From NCBI GenBank assembly GCA_036620675.1, contig JAZHEE010000006.1: 64,000 bases of DNA; one strand, 5' to 3'. Of this stretch, positions 25,036 to 33,187 are shown in pieces; positions within the stretch are counted from its first letter, which is position 1; each line of letters starts with the position of its first letter. The notes beneath the pieces are model-generated. The model had not been told where the DNA came from. It saw nothing but the letters and a program-made list of their open reading frames with translations, and did no database searches. The translations under genes and the position numbers were made by a program. The DNA is from Jejubacter sp036620675. GTDB lineage: Bacteria; Pseudomonadota; Gammaproteobacteria; Enterobacterales; Enterobacteriaceae.

Positions 25036-26400
25036 ATGTTAACGATATTTGAGCTATTATTTGGAGCCGCGGTGATTATCGGCGTGGCCAGCTACATCAT
25101 TAAAGGTTATTCCGCCACCGGCGTATTGCTGCTGGGCGGCCTGATTTTGCTGATTGCCAGCGCTATTATGGGACACCCGATTCTGCCAGCCGGAACCCAA
25201 AGCACCGGTTACAGCGCCACGGACATCCTGGAATACGTTAAAGTGCTGCTGATGAGCCGCGGCGGCGATCTCGGCATGATGATCATGATGCTGTGCGGTT
25301 TTGCGACCTACATGACCCATATCGGCGCCAACGATATGGTGGTGAAGCTGGCTTCCCGCCCGCTGCAGTACATCAACTCCCCCCACCTGCTAATGGTCGT
25401 CGCTTACTTCCTGGCCTGTCTGATGTCGCTGGCGGTCTCTTCCGCCACCGGACTTGGCGTATTGCTGATGGCAACCCTGTTTCCGGTTATGGTCAACGTC
25501 GGCATCAGCCGCGGCGCTGCGGCGGCTATCTGCGCCTCGCCAGCGGCGATTATTCTGTCTCCGACTTCCGGCGACGTGGTGCTGGCCGCTCGGGTCGCCG
25601 AGATGCCGCTGGTAGACTTCGCCTTTAAAACCACGCTGCCTGTCTCCATTGCCGCCATTATCTGCATGGGCATCACGCACTACTTCTGGCAGCGCTGGCT
25701 GGATAAAAAAGAGCACATCGTCACCGAAATGCTGGACGTCAGCGAAATCCAGACCAAAGTTCCCGCCTTTTACGCGATTCTGCCCTTCTCTCCGGTGATT
25801 GCAGTACTGATTTTCGACGGTAAATGGGGCCCGCAGCTGCATATTATTACGCTGCTGGTGATGTGTATTCTGCTGACGGCGATTCTCGAATTTCTGCGCA
25901 GCTTCAACACCCGCAGCGTATTTGAAGGGCTGGAGGTCGCCTGGCGCGGTATGGCGGATGCTTTCGCCAGCGTGGTGATGCTGCTGGTCGCCGCCGGGGT
26001 CTTCGCCCAGGGCCTGAGCACCATTGGCTTTATCCAGAGCCTGATCTCCATCGCCACCTCTTTCGGCTCCGCCAGCATCGTCCTGATGCTGGTTCTGGTG
26101 ATCCTCACTATGCTGGCAGCCATGACTACCGGTTCCGGTAATGCCCCCTTCTACGCCTTTGCCGAACTGATCCCTAAACTGGCCGCCCAGTCTGGCGTGA
26201 ACCCGGGTTATCTGGTCATTCCGATGCTGCAAGCTTCTAACCTTGGCCGAACCATCTCTCCGGTATCCGGCGTCGTGGTGGCCGTAGCGGGTATGGCGAA
26301 AATCTCACCGTTCGAAGTGGTTAAACGCACTTCCGTACCTGTGCTGGTTGGCCTATTGGTGGTGATTATCGCCACAGAAATATTGATGCCTGCGGGCTGA
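25036..26400 (+). CDS. dcuC: Anaerobic C4-dicarboxylate transporter DcuC
   Basis: 454 residues from ATG 25036 (MLTIFELLFGAAVIIG...), with GGGAAG as ribosome site. It has 12-14 hydrophobic segments throughout and conserved segments such as MTHIGANDMVVKLASRP and LQASNLGRTISPVSGVVVAVAG. DcuC mediates succinate efflux during fermentation in exchange for fumarate. It is a little shorter at the C-terminus than E. coli DcuC (461). An intrinsic terminator follows. Confidence 0.95.
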   Translation: MLTIFELLFGAAVIIGVASYIIKGYSATGVLLLGGLILLIASAIMGHPILPAGTQSTGYSATDILEYVKVLLMSRGGDLGMMIMMLCGFATYMTHIGANDMVVKLASRPLQYINSPHLLMVVAYFLACLMSLAVSSATGLGVLLMATLFPVMVNVGISRGAAAAICASPAAIILSPTSGDVVLAARVAEMPLVDFAFKTTLPVSIAAIICMGITHYFWQRWLDKKEHIVTEMLDVSEIQTKVPAFYAILPFSPVIAVLIFDGKWGPQLHIITLLVMCILLTAILEFLRSFNTRSVFEGLEVAWRGMADAFASVVMLLVAAGVFAQGLSTIGFIQSLISIATSFGSASIVLMLVLVILTMLAAMTTGSGNAPFYAFAELIPKLAAQSGVNPGYLVIPMLQASNLGRTISPVSGVVVAVAGMAKISPFEVVKRTSVPVLVGLLVVIIATEILMPAG

Positions 26401-26424
26401 GACTCCGCATTGTTTCATCACAAC

Positions 26425-26447
26425 GGGGGCCAGTCGGCCCCCTTTTT
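26425..26447 (+). terminator. Intrinsic terminator after dcuC
   Basis: GGGGGCC-agtc-GGCCCCC followed by five T. An ATG in the T-run is in frame with rna but is not its start. Confidence 0.9.
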
Positions 26448-26489
26448 ATGATTAAATATGGCGATATAACGCAAATCACCGGAAACCCC

Positions 26490-27290
26490 ATGAGAAACTG
26501 GATAGCCTACACGCTGCTGACCGGCGCCCTGGCCAGCGGCTACGCCCACGCAGAACCGCTAAAAGCCACGCAGTATGACGACTTCGATCGCTATGTTCTG
26601 GCGCTCTCCTGGCAGAACGGCTTCTGCCAGAGCATGCACGATCGCAATCGCAAGCTTCCCGCTGAATGCCAGCAGCAGGACGCACGGGAGAATAACGCGC
26701 AGATGCTGACGGTGCACGGCCTGTGGCCTGGTCTGCCGCGTTCTGTCGCGGCGCGCGGCGTGGATGAGCGCCGCTGGATGCGCTACGGTTGCGCCACTCG
26801 CCCGATTCCAGACATGGCGGAAGTTCGCGCGTCGCGCAAATGCGCCGCGCCCAAGGTTGGCCTGAGCGATGCCATGGCCCGTAAACTGGGGGAGGTCATG
26901 CCCGGCGCCGGCGGTAGCTCTTGCCTGGAACGCTATGAATTCGCCAAACATGGTGCCTGCTTCGGATTCAACCCCGACGCCTACTTCGGCACCATGGTGC
27001 GTCTGAACCAGGAGGTGCGCGAAAGCGACTTCGGACGTTTCCTTTCCGGGCATTATGGGAAGGTAGTCAGCCGCAAAGCGTTTAATGAAGCGCTGGCGCG
27101 TAGCTGGGGTAAAGCGAGCGTAAAGGCCGTGAAGCTGACCTGCCACGGCAATCCAGCCTACCTGACCGAAATGCAGCTCGGGCTGAAGGCCAGAACTATC
27201 AACCAACCTCTTGACGAACAAAGCTTTGCACCAGGCCCGCATCCGGGCAACTGTGCAAAAACTTTTCGCCTGGATGCCGCCGGCTTCTGA
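26490..27290 (+). CDS. rna: Ribonuclease I (RNase T2 family)
   Basis: 266 residues from ATG 26490 (MRNWIAYTLLTGALASG), with a signal peptide ending YAHA. The two T2 active-site blocks are present: LTVHGLWPGLP (first His) and CLERYEFAKHGACFG (Glu, Lys and second His). It also has even-numbered Cys typical of the secreted fold. RNase I is a periplasmic, non-specific endoribonuclease. The start at 26448 would lie in the dcuC terminator, so the second ATG is preferred. Confidence 0.95.
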   Translation: MRNWIAYTLLTGALASGYAHAEPLKATQYDDFDRYVLALSWQNGFCQSMHDRNRKLPAECQQQDARENNAQMLTVHGLWPGLPRSVAARGVDERRWMRYGCATRPIPDMAEVRASRKCAAPKVGLSDAMARKLGEVMPGAGGSSCLERYEFAKHGACFGFNPDAYFGTMVRLNQEVRESDFGRFLSGHYGKVVSRKAFNEALARSWGKASVKAVKLTCHGNPAYLTEMQLGLKARTINQPLDEQSFAPGPHPGNCAKTFRLDAAGF

Positions 27291-27399
27291 GGTACGCGCA
27301 GAGTCCTAAAACCTGAAGAATAAAAATTATTCCATCCATTTTTGTTCCGCGTTTAGCACGCCACACTCTGGCTAAGTTAACCAGCAAGAGGGATGGAAT

Positions 27400-27552
27400 A
27401 TGAACAAAACCGATCTGTGGCTTCAGGAAATGCAGGTAATGTTCCTTCACCAGCCGCTGCCCCGGCGCTTTCCAGCCTGGCTGTGGCTAACCCCCCGCCA
27501 GCGCAACGCCGTATTGCGTGAATTATTGCAGCCGCTATCTCCCCGGCAATAA
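27400..27552 (+). CDS. 50-residue ORF of unknown function after rna
   Basis: It starts MNKTDLWLQEMQVMFLHQ behind AGAGGGA, and its C-terminal half is rich in Leu, Arg and Pro (RFPAWLWLTPRQRNAVLREL). The composition is protein-like, with no rare-codon cluster. It has no signal peptide or clear membrane helix, though two Trp-rich hydrophobic patches could contact a membrane. A 10-bp hairpin (27575-27608) follows the stop. I recognise no family. Confidence 0.5.
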   Translation: MNKTDLWLQEMQVMFLHQPLPRRFPAWLWLTPRQRNAVLRELLQPLSPRQ

Positions 27553-27574
27553 AAACCACGACGATTTCGGTCTC

Positions 27575-27608
27575 AGCGCTTTCTCCGCAAGCAGGCCCAG
27601 AAAGCGCT
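27575..27608. repeat. 10-bp perfect inverted repeat after the 50-residue ORF
   Basis: AGCGCTTTCT-N14-AGAAAGCGCT. There is no T-run on the plus side, so it is more likely an RNA 3'-end or stability structure than a classic terminator. Confidence 0.6.
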
Positions 27609-27656
27609 ATGGATACTCTATCTTTAGAAGATTCTGTCATATACAGATCGTATTTA

Positions 27657-27672
27657 TGTGACAGCAATCGTA
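27657..27672. promoter_or_regulatory. Possible CRP site upstream of the GntP-family gene
   Basis: TGTGA-N6-TCGTA: one perfect half-site and one 3/5 half-site, about 255 bases before the transporter start. Gluconate transport genes are commonly CRP-dependent. Weak on sequence alone. Confidence 0.35.
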
Positions 27673-27845
27673 AATCTCAATCAATTAACGCGTTCAGCGT
27701 CCCGTTTTACTCCTGACATGTCTTTACGTAACGGCAACCAAATAACTACGCTGAGTCAATCCCTCCAACGGGGAGTTTGTTTCTAATGTTTGAGCCTCAT
27801 CTCAAAATGTAAATAACGTAGTCGATTCCTGTAACCTCTTTATGA

Positions 27846-27875
27846 ATGTTACCAGTATCATGTTACCGGTATCAG
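27846..27875. promoter_or_regulatory. Two overlapping GntR-type operators
   Basis: Two copies of the GntR word ATGTTA-N4-TAACAT overlap by two bases: ATGTTA-ccag-TATCAT at 27846-27861 and ATGTTA-ccgg-TATCAG at 27860-27875. They lie 50-80 bases before the GntP-family gene. Matches are 11/12 and 10/12 to the known gluconate repressor consensus (recalled, not computed). Confidence 0.75.
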
Positions 27876-27925
27876 AAAGAACGGTTCGCCCCGTTTCCTG
27901 GATTGATAAGTAGAGGAACCAGACA

Positions 27926-29302
27926 ATGACGGATATGACATACGCTTATGGCGCCGGAACGCTGTTGGGCATTGCCGCTGGCGCGGTCGCCCTGCTGCTG
28001 GTGCTGATTATGCGCTTTAAGGTGCACGCCTTCCTGGCACTGACGCTGGTCAGTATCATCGTTGCGCTGGTCACCAAAGTACCATTCGATAAGATAGTTC
28101 CCACGCTGCTGAGCGGTTTCGGCAGCACCCTGGCAGGCGTTGCGCTGCTGGTGGGACTGGGGGCAATGATCGGACGCATGCTTGAAATTTCCGGCGGCGC
28201 AAAAGTGCTGGCGGATACGCTGATCAATAAATTCGGCTCTCACCGTGCGCCGCTGGCGCTGGGCGTTGCGTCGCTGATGTTCGGTTTCCCCATTTTCTTT
28301 GACGCCGGACTGGTAGTGATGCTGCCGATTATCTTCAGCGTCGCCAAACAGTTTGGCGGCTCTACCCTGAAATACGCGCTTCCCGCCGCGGGCGCCTTCG
28401 CCGTTATGCACGCGCTGGTACCGCCGCACCCAGGCCCGGTCGCCGCGTCCGAACTGCTGGGGGCTAACATTGGCCTGCTGGTACTGGTTGGCCTTATCAT
28501 TGCCATCCCCACCTGGTATATCGGCGCCTATCTGTATGGTCTGTACGCCGGTAAGAAATTCGACATAAAACTGCCCTCTTCTTTCCTGGGCGAAGTCGAA
28601 GCGGATCCCAACCATCGTCCGCCCTCTTTCGGTACCGTCATGGCGATTCTGCTGCTGCCGCTGGTTCTTATCTTCCTTGATACCGGTCTGAGCACCGCCA
28701 TCGTTCTGGGCTGGGTCGATGCCGACAGCACCGTAGTCAACTTCCTGCGCATGCTGGGTAAAACTCCGGTGGCGCTGCTAATCACCACCTTCTGCGCGCT
28801 GCTGGTCTTCAGTCGCGACCACAGTCGCGAGCACCTTGAAAAAGTGTGCAACGGCGCCCTTGGGCCCATCTGCGGCATCATCCTGGTGACCGGCGCTGGC
28901 GGTATGTTCGGCGGCGTACTGCGTGCCAGCGGCATTGGCGACGCGCTGGCTGGCGTACTCTCCGACACCGGTATGCCGGTCATTCTGGCGGCCTTTGTTA
29001 TCTCTACCGCGCTGCGCGTGGCACAGGGTTCCGCAACAGTCGCGCTGACCACCACCGCCGCGCTGGTGGCGCCAATGGTTCAAAGCGCTACCGGGCTGAG
29101 CGAGTTCGATCTGTGCTTCATCGTTATCGCCATCGCGGGCGGCGCAACCGTACTGTCCCACGTAAACGACTCCGGTTTCTGGCTGGTAGGCCGCTTCCTG
29201 GAAATGGACGAGAAGACCACCCTGAAAACCTGGACCGTTATGGAAACCCTGTTAGGCAGCATCGCCTTCCTGCTGGCAGCGCTGGGTAGCATAATTCTGT
29301 AA
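27926..29302 (+). CDS. GntP-family transporter, probably gluconate:H+ symporter
   Basis: 458 residues with 12-14 hydrophobic segments. Family hallmarks are FGFPIFFDAGLVVMLPIIF, ALVPPHPGPVAASE, VLRASGIGDALAGVL and SHVNDSGFWLVGRFLE. GntP members carry gluconate, idonate, fructuronate or related sugar acids. The family cannot by itself give the substrate, but the two GntR-type operators upstream point to gluconate or a related aldonate. In K-12 this position (between rna and rnk) holds the citrate-fermentation genes. It is followed by a terminator. Confidence 0.9.
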   Translation: MTDMTYAYGAGTLLGIAAGAVALLLVLIMRFKVHAFLALTLVSIIVALVTKVPFDKIVPTLLSGFGSTLAGVALLVGLGAMIGRMLEISGGAKVLADTLINKFGSHRAPLALGVASLMFGFPIFFDAGLVVMLPIIFSVAKQFGGSTLKYALPAAGAFAVMHALVPPHPGPVAASELLGANIGLLVLVGLIIAIPTWYIGAYLYGLYAGKKFDIKLPSSFLGEVEADPNHRPPSFGTVMAILLLPLVLIFLDTGLSTAIVLGWVDADSTVVNFLRMLGKTPVALLITTFCALLVFSRDHSREHLEKVCNGALGPICGIILVTGAGGMFGGVLRASGIGDALAGVLSDTGMPVILAAFVISTALRVAQGSATVALTTTAALVAPMVQSATGLSEFDLCFIVIAIAGGATVLSHVNDSGFWLVGRFLEMDEKTTLKTWTVMETLLGSIAFLLAALGSIIL

Positions 29303-29373
29303 TACGCGCCGCACCGAGTGTGAAGTTGCTCACTGTTCCAGGAGGCTCGCCGCCGCTATTATCACCAGGTCAA

Positions 29374-29404
29374 CCCTCATCACTCAGATGGTGAGGGTTT
29401 TCTT
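29374..29404 (+). terminator. Terminator after the GntP-family gene
   Basis: CCCTCATC...GGTGAGGG stem followed by TTTTCTTTT. Confidence 0.75.
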
Positions 29405-29455
29405 TTGGGTATCTCATGTCCGGCAAAGGGCCGGATGGTTAACATGGAGTCTGTG

Positions 29456-29866
29456 ATGTCCCGACCTGCAATTATCATTAACGAACTCGATGCGGAACGT
29501 ATTGACCGGCTACTGGAACAGCCTGCGTTCGCCGACCTTCCGGTCGCTGATGCGCTAAATGCCGAGCTGGATCGTGCGCAGATGTGTAAGCCGGAAGATA
29601 TACCGACCGATGTCGTCACCATGAACAGCCGGGTGAAATTCCGCAATCTGAACAGCGGAGAAGAGCACCTGCGCACCCTGGTTTATCCGGCCAGCCTGAC
29701 CGATACCACCAGCCAGCTTTCGGTACTGGCACCGGTGGGTGCCGCACTGCTGGGACTACGGGTAGGAGACACCATTCGCTGGATGCTGCCGGGCGGCATC
29801 GAAACCCACCTGGAGGTTCTGGAGCTGTGCTATCAGCCCGAATCTGCAGGGGAATATCATCGCTGA
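29456..29866 (+). CDS. rnk: Nucleoside diphosphate kinase regulator Rnk
   Basis: 136 residues from ATG 29456 (MSRPAIIINELDAERID), the E. coli length. The N-terminal helices resemble an RNA polymerase secondary-channel factor coiled coil, and the C-terminal domain is GreA/FKBP-like (LSVLAPVGAALLGLRVGDTI). Rnk affects nucleoside-diphosphate-kinase levels and can bind RNA polymerase. It stands alone, with an intrinsic terminator at 29879-29900. Confidence 0.95.
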   Translation: MSRPAIIINELDAERIDRLLEQPAFADLPVADALNAELDRAQMCKPEDIPTDVVTMNSRVKFRNLNSGEEHLRTLVYPASLTDTTSQLSVLAPVGAALLGLRVGDTIRWMLPGGIETHLEVLELCYQPESAGEYHR

Positions 29867-29878
29867 ATCGCGTTTCTG

Positions 29879-29900
29879 GAGGATGCCTGGCATCCTCTTT
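29879..29900 (+). terminator. Intrinsic terminator after rnk
   Basis: GAGGATGC-ctg-GCATCCTC followed by TTT. Confidence 0.75.
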
Positions 29901-30051
29901 CCGTTCAGGGCCTTACGGGCCGACTTGTGAAAATCCTCACAGTTTCCGTTTTTCTCTTCATCCTGCATCACACTTCTTACAGCTGGCGCGCAAAAAATAA
30001 AAAACCCGTGTTTTATTAAGGAAAATCTTATCATTAAATGGAGGTTACTTT

Positions 30052-30480
30052 ATGTACCAGACGATCCTGATGCCAGTCGATGTCTTTGAAATGGATTTAT
30101 CAGATAAGGCCATTCGCCACGCCGAGTTCCTGGCGCAGCAGGATGGCAAAATTCACCTGCTACACGTGATGCCAGACGCTTCCGCCATGATGTTCCGCGG
30201 CTTTGCCTCTGAAATGCGCCGCTTTGAAGATCACCTGCGTAAAGAGGCGGAAGATAAGCTCCAGACGCTGGCCAGCCACTTTCATATCGATCCGGAACGC
30301 GTAATGACCGAAACGCGTTTCGGTAACGTGCGGGATCAAGTCAATGTCGCCGCCAAAGAGCTCCAGGCGGATGTCATCGTCGTCGGCTCTCGCAATCCTT
30401 CTATTACCACTCATCTACTGGGCTCTAACGCGGCCAGCATTATCCGCTATGCCCGTATCCCGGTGCTGGTGGTGCGTTAG
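30052..30480 (+). CDS. uspG: Universal stress protein UspG
   Basis: 142 residues with the Usp fold: an N-terminal ILMPVDVF strand and the C-terminal ATP-loop VIVVGSRNPSITTHLLGSNAASIIRYARIPVLVV, containing G-x2-G-x9-G-S/T. UspG is the ATP-binding, autophosphorylating type and responds to stress in stationary phase. The ribosome site is TGGAGG. It is convergent with ahpF; terminators for each direction lie in the 100-base gap. ybdR, which neighbours it in E. coli, is absent. Confidence 0.96.
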   Translation: MYQTILMPVDVFEMDLSDKAIRHAEFLAQQDGKIHLLHVMPDASAMMFRGFASEMRRFEDHLRKEAEDKLQTLASHFHIDPERVMTETRFGNVRDQVNVAAKELQADVIVVGSRNPSITTHLLGSNAASIIRYARIPVLVVR

Positions 30481-30495
30481 CCTTTTAATGCAGAT

Positions 30496-30525
30496 AAAAA
30501 AAAGAGGCTACCCGCAGGTAGCCTC
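30496..30525 (-). terminator. Terminator of ahpF (minus strand)
   Basis: Read on the minus strand, GAGGCTACC-tgcg-GGTAGCCTC is followed by eight T, a textbook intrinsic terminator. Confidence 0.85.
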
Positions 30526-30553
30526 TGGTGCTTTTGCTGTGTATGTCTTTAAA

Positions 30554-30579
30554 CCTCTCCCAACGGGAGGGCCTTTTTT
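30554..30579 (+). terminator. Terminator of uspG (plus strand)
   Basis: CTCCC-aac-GGGAG stem, then TTTTTT, directly before the ahpF 3' end. Confidence 0.65.
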
Positions 30580-30580
30580 A

Positions 30581-32146
30581 TTATGCCGTTTTGGTACGAA
30601 TCAGGTAGTCAAAGGCGCTGAGTGACGCCTTCGCCCCTTCACCGGTGGCAATAATGATCTGCTTGTACGGCACCGTGGTACAGTCTCCCGCCGCGAAGAT
30701 CCCCTTCACGCTGGTTTCGCCGCGGGCATCAACGATTATCTCGCCCATGCGGTTGCGCTCTACGGTGCCCTCCAGCCAGTTAGTATTCGGCAGCAGGCCA
30801 ATCTGAACAAAGATCCCAGCCAGTTCCAGGCTATGGGTGGTGCCGGATACGCGATCCTGATATTCAAGGCCGGTTACGCGGGTACCGTCGCCTTTCACCT
30901 CGGTGGTCTGGGCATTCAGAATAATATCGACATTGCTCAGGCTGCGAACTTTATCCTGCAGAACCTGGTCCGCTTTCATTTCCGGCGCGAATTCCAGCAG
31001 GGTCACATGATCCACCACGCCTGCCAGATCGATAGCCGCTTCCACGCCGGAGTTGCCGCCGCCGATCACCGCCACACGCTTGCCTTTGAACAGCGGGCCG
31101 TCGCAGTGCGGGCAGTAGGTCACGCCGCGGGTACGGTACTCATCTTCACCCGGCACATTCATATTGCGCCACTTCGCCCCGGTAGCGATGATCAGACTGC
31201 GCGCTTTCAGGGTGGCGCCAGAGGCGGTTTCAATCTGATGCAGTCCGCCTTCGTTAGCGGCCGGCACCAGGCGAGAAGCGCTCTGAGTATCGATAACATC
31301 CACGTCGTAGTCGTCAACGTGCGCCTTCAGGGCGCCCGCCAGCTTCTGCCCTTCGGTCTTCGGCACCGAGATATAGTTTTCAATATCGACGGTATCCAGA
31401 ATCTGACCGCCGAAACGTTCGCCCATCAGACCGGTGCGAATCCCTTTACGGGCCGCATAAATGGCTGCCGCAGCACCCGCAGGGCCGGAGCCGACAATCA
31501 GCACATCATAGGCCTCGCGCTGGTTCAGGGCTTCAGCGGCGCGTTTTTCCGCCCCGGTATCCACCTTACTGACGATCTCCGAAAGCGTCATGCGGCCCTG
31601 GCCGAACTCTTTACCATTCAGGAAGACCGCCGGGACGCCCATAATGTTGCGCTCGCTGATCTCATTCTGATAAGTGCCGCCGTCAATGGCCGTGTGTTTA
31701 ACCCGCGGATTAAGTACCGCCATCAGGTTCAGCGCCTGAACCACGTCCGGGCAGTTATGGCAGGAGAGCGAATAATAGGTTTCAAATTCAAAATCACCAT
31801 CAAGAGCGCTAATCTGCTCCAGCAGCTCTTTGGCCTCTTTAGACGGATGCCCGCCAGTCCACAGCAGTGCCAGAACCAGCGAGGTAAATTCGTGACCGAG
31901 CGGAGAACCGGCAAAACGCGGTCCCTGCTCCGAGCCGGGGTTAGTAATCAGAAAAGAGGGTTTACGAACCGGCAGAGAATTACGCTCCGTAAAAGAGACT
32001 TTATCTGACAGTTCTGAGATTTCTGCCAGAAGTTCCCTGATTTCCGACGACCGCGCGCTGTCATCCAGCGTGGCGATCAACTCAACAGGCTTAGTCAGTT
32101 TCTCAAGATAGGCCTTGAGCTGTGTTTTCATCGTAGTGTCGAGCAT
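30581..32146 (-). CDS. ahpF: Alkyl hydroperoxide reductase subunit F
   Basis: 521 residues, identical in length to E. coli AhpF. An N-terminal tandem thioredoxin-fold domain holds a CHNC redox centre (about 129-132) and a thioredoxin-reductase-like body holds FAD/NAD motifs (VGSGPAGAAAAIYAARKG; VAVIGGGNSGVEAAIDLAG) and CPHC. It passes electrons from NADH to AhpC, which reduces H2O2 and organic peroxides. It lies downstream of ahpC behind an intercistronic terminator, so it should be made at a lower level than AhpC. Confidence 0.98.
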   Translation of the reverse strand: MLDTTMKTQLKAYLEKLTKPVELIATLDDSARSSEIRELLAEISELSDKVSFTERNSLPVRKPSFLITNPGSEQGPRFAGSPLGHEFTSLVLALLWTGGHPSKEAKELLEQISALDGDFEFETYYSLSCHNCPDVVQALNLMAVLNPRVKHTAIDGGTYQNEISERNIMGVPAVFLNGKEFGQGRMTLSEIVSKVDTGAEKRAAEALNQREAYDVLIVGSGPAGAAAAIYAARKGIRTGLMGERFGGQILDTVDIENYISVPKTEGQKLAGALKAHVDDYDVDVIDTQSASRLVPAANEGGLHQIETASGATLKARSLIIATGAKWRNMNVPGEDEYRTRGVTYCPHCDGPLFKGKRVAVIGGGNSGVEAAIDLAGVVDHVTLLEFAPEMKADQVLQDKVRSLSNVDIILNAQTTEVKGDGTRVTGLEYQDRVSGTTHSLELAGIFVQIGLLPNTNWLEGTVERNRMGEIIVDARGETSVKGIFAAGDCTTVPYKQIIIATGEGAKASLSAFDYLIRTKTA

Positions 32147-32169
32147 GGTATCTCCCTGTTGCTGGCAAG

Positions 32170-32192
32170 AAAAACGGGTGCAAATGCACCCG
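32170..32192 (-). terminator. Intercistronic terminator between ahpC and ahpF
   Basis: On the minus strand GGGTGC-attt-GCACCC is followed by GTTTTTCTT, 24-46 bases before the ahpF start. It would attenuate ahpF against ahpC. Confidence 0.8.
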
Positions 32193-32284
32193 CAAGAATA
32201 GGTATGCGTGATTCAACCACCGTAAATAATCAGAGGCGATTATTCAGGGCGCCGGCGGTATGAAAAAGACGCAGGCCGCTCAGG

Positions 32285-32303
32285 CCGCGGAACCTGTCCG
32301 CGG
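32285..32303. repeat. Hairpin just after ahpC
   Basis: CCGCGGA-acctg-TCCGCGG, a seven-base perfect stem without a T-run, 19 bases after the ahpC stop; likely protects the mRNA end. Confidence 0.55.
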
Positions 32304-32321
32304 ACTAAGAGACGCAGGGGT

Positions 32322-32885
32322 TTAGATTTTACCCACCAGATCCAGAGACGGAGCCAGAGTCGCTTCGCCTTCTTTCCACTTAGCCGGGCACACTTCACCC
32401 GGGTGGGAAGCAACGTACTGAGCCGCTTTCACTTTACGCAGCAGGTCGGCAGCGTCACGACCAATACCTTCAGCAGTCACTTCAACCGCCTGGATGATGC
32501 CGTTCGGGTCTACCAGGAAGGTACCACGGTTGGCCAGACCTTCGTCTTCACGCAGGATTTCGAAGTTGCGGGACAGCGCCATGGTCTGGTCGCCCAGCAT
32601 GGCGTATTTGATCTTACCGATGGTATCGGAAGTTTCATGCCATGCTTTGTGGGTGAAGTGGGTGTCGGTAGATACGGAGTAGATATCCACGCCCAGCTTC
32701 TGGAATTCATCGTAGTGGTCAGCCAGGTCGCCCAGCTCGGTCGGGCAGACGAAAGTAAAGTCGGCCGGGTAGAAGAAGAAGACGCTCCAGCGACCTTCAA
32801 CGTCTTTCTCGGTAACTTCTACGAATTCACCGTTTTTGAAAGCCTGTGCTTTGAACGGTTTGATTTTGGTATTAATTAAGGACAT
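32322..32885 (-). CDS. ahpC: Alkyl hydroperoxide reductase peroxiredoxin AhpC
   Basis: 187 residues, a typical 2-Cys peroxiredoxin: peroxidatic Cys in FVCPTELGDLA (about residue 47) and resolving Cys in GEVCPAKW (about 166). It reduces H2O2, organic peroxides and peroxynitrite, and is recycled by AhpF. The ATG at 32885 has a strong AGGAAG ribosome site. Two OxyR-type boxes lie upstream, at 32946-32982 and 33188-33224. Confidence 0.98.
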   Translation of the reverse strand: MSLINTKIKPFKAQAFKNGEFVEVTEKDVEGRWSVFFFYPADFTFVCPTELGDLADHYDEFQKLGVDIYSVSTDTHFTHKAWHETSDTIGKIKYAMLGDQTMALSRNFEILREDEGLANRGTFLVDPNGIIQAVEVTAEGIGRDAADLLRKVKAAQYVASHPGEVCPAKWKEGEATLAPSLDLVGKI

Positions 32886-32945
32886 CTATACTTCCTCCGT
32901 GTTTTCGATGGGGTATAAGGTATCGAATCTCTGCCGCTTCATCCA

Positions 32946-32982
32946 ATCCGTTTGTGTTATTGAATTGATAAGCGATATCTAT
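32946..32982 (-). promoter_or_regulatory. oxyR box: Proximal OxyR-type box of ahpC
   Basis: On the minus strand the 37-base frame ATAG-N7-CTAT-N7-ATAG-N7-CTAT is matched as ATAG, TTAT, ATAA and GGAT at exact spacing (4/4, 3/4, 3/4, 2/4). It lies about 60-100 bases before the ahpC start, where an activator site is expected. It is the weaker of the two boxes. Confidence 0.6.
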
Positions 32983-33044
32983 CATCTTGCCAGTAATCCA
33001 TTGACGATGACAGGGAATGCCCGGACTGCTTTACCATCCAGCGC

Positions 33045-33140
33045 AAAGCAAAAGGGCCACCCGCGGTGGCCCTGGCACCCGTCCTGCCTGAATCTTCGAC
33101 AACAGGTGTAATACTGACCCGGTGCGAAACAGAGTACAGC
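33045..33140 (-). ncRNA. Candidate short transcript from an OxyR-type promoter to an intrinsic terminator
   Basis: Downstream (minus strand) of the distal OxyR box are TTGACC (33176-33171) and TTAAAT (33152-33147), 18 bases apart, giving a start near 33140. A strong intrinsic terminator lies at 33048-33073. The predicted RNA is about 95 bases, has no ORF with a ribosome site, and ends about 160 bases before ahpC. It may be a peroxide-induced small RNA or an attenuated ahpC leader. Inferred from promoter and terminator geometry only. Confidence 0.4.
33048..33073 (-). terminator. Intrinsic terminator upstream of ahpC
   Basis: On the minus strand AGGGCCACC-gcg-GGTGGCCCT (nine-base perfect stem) is followed by TTTTGCTTT. 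No gene lies upstream on this strand that would need it except the transcript from the distal OxyR box. Confidence 0.8.
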
Positions 33141-33187
33141 CTCCGGATTTAACCACTGCACGGAGCTACGGGTCAACGTGAAAACCG

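Noticed and set aside
25390..26232. 280-residue antisense ORF opposite dcuC
   Set aside because: Low-complexity His/Gln/Asn product opposite a clear transporter gene.
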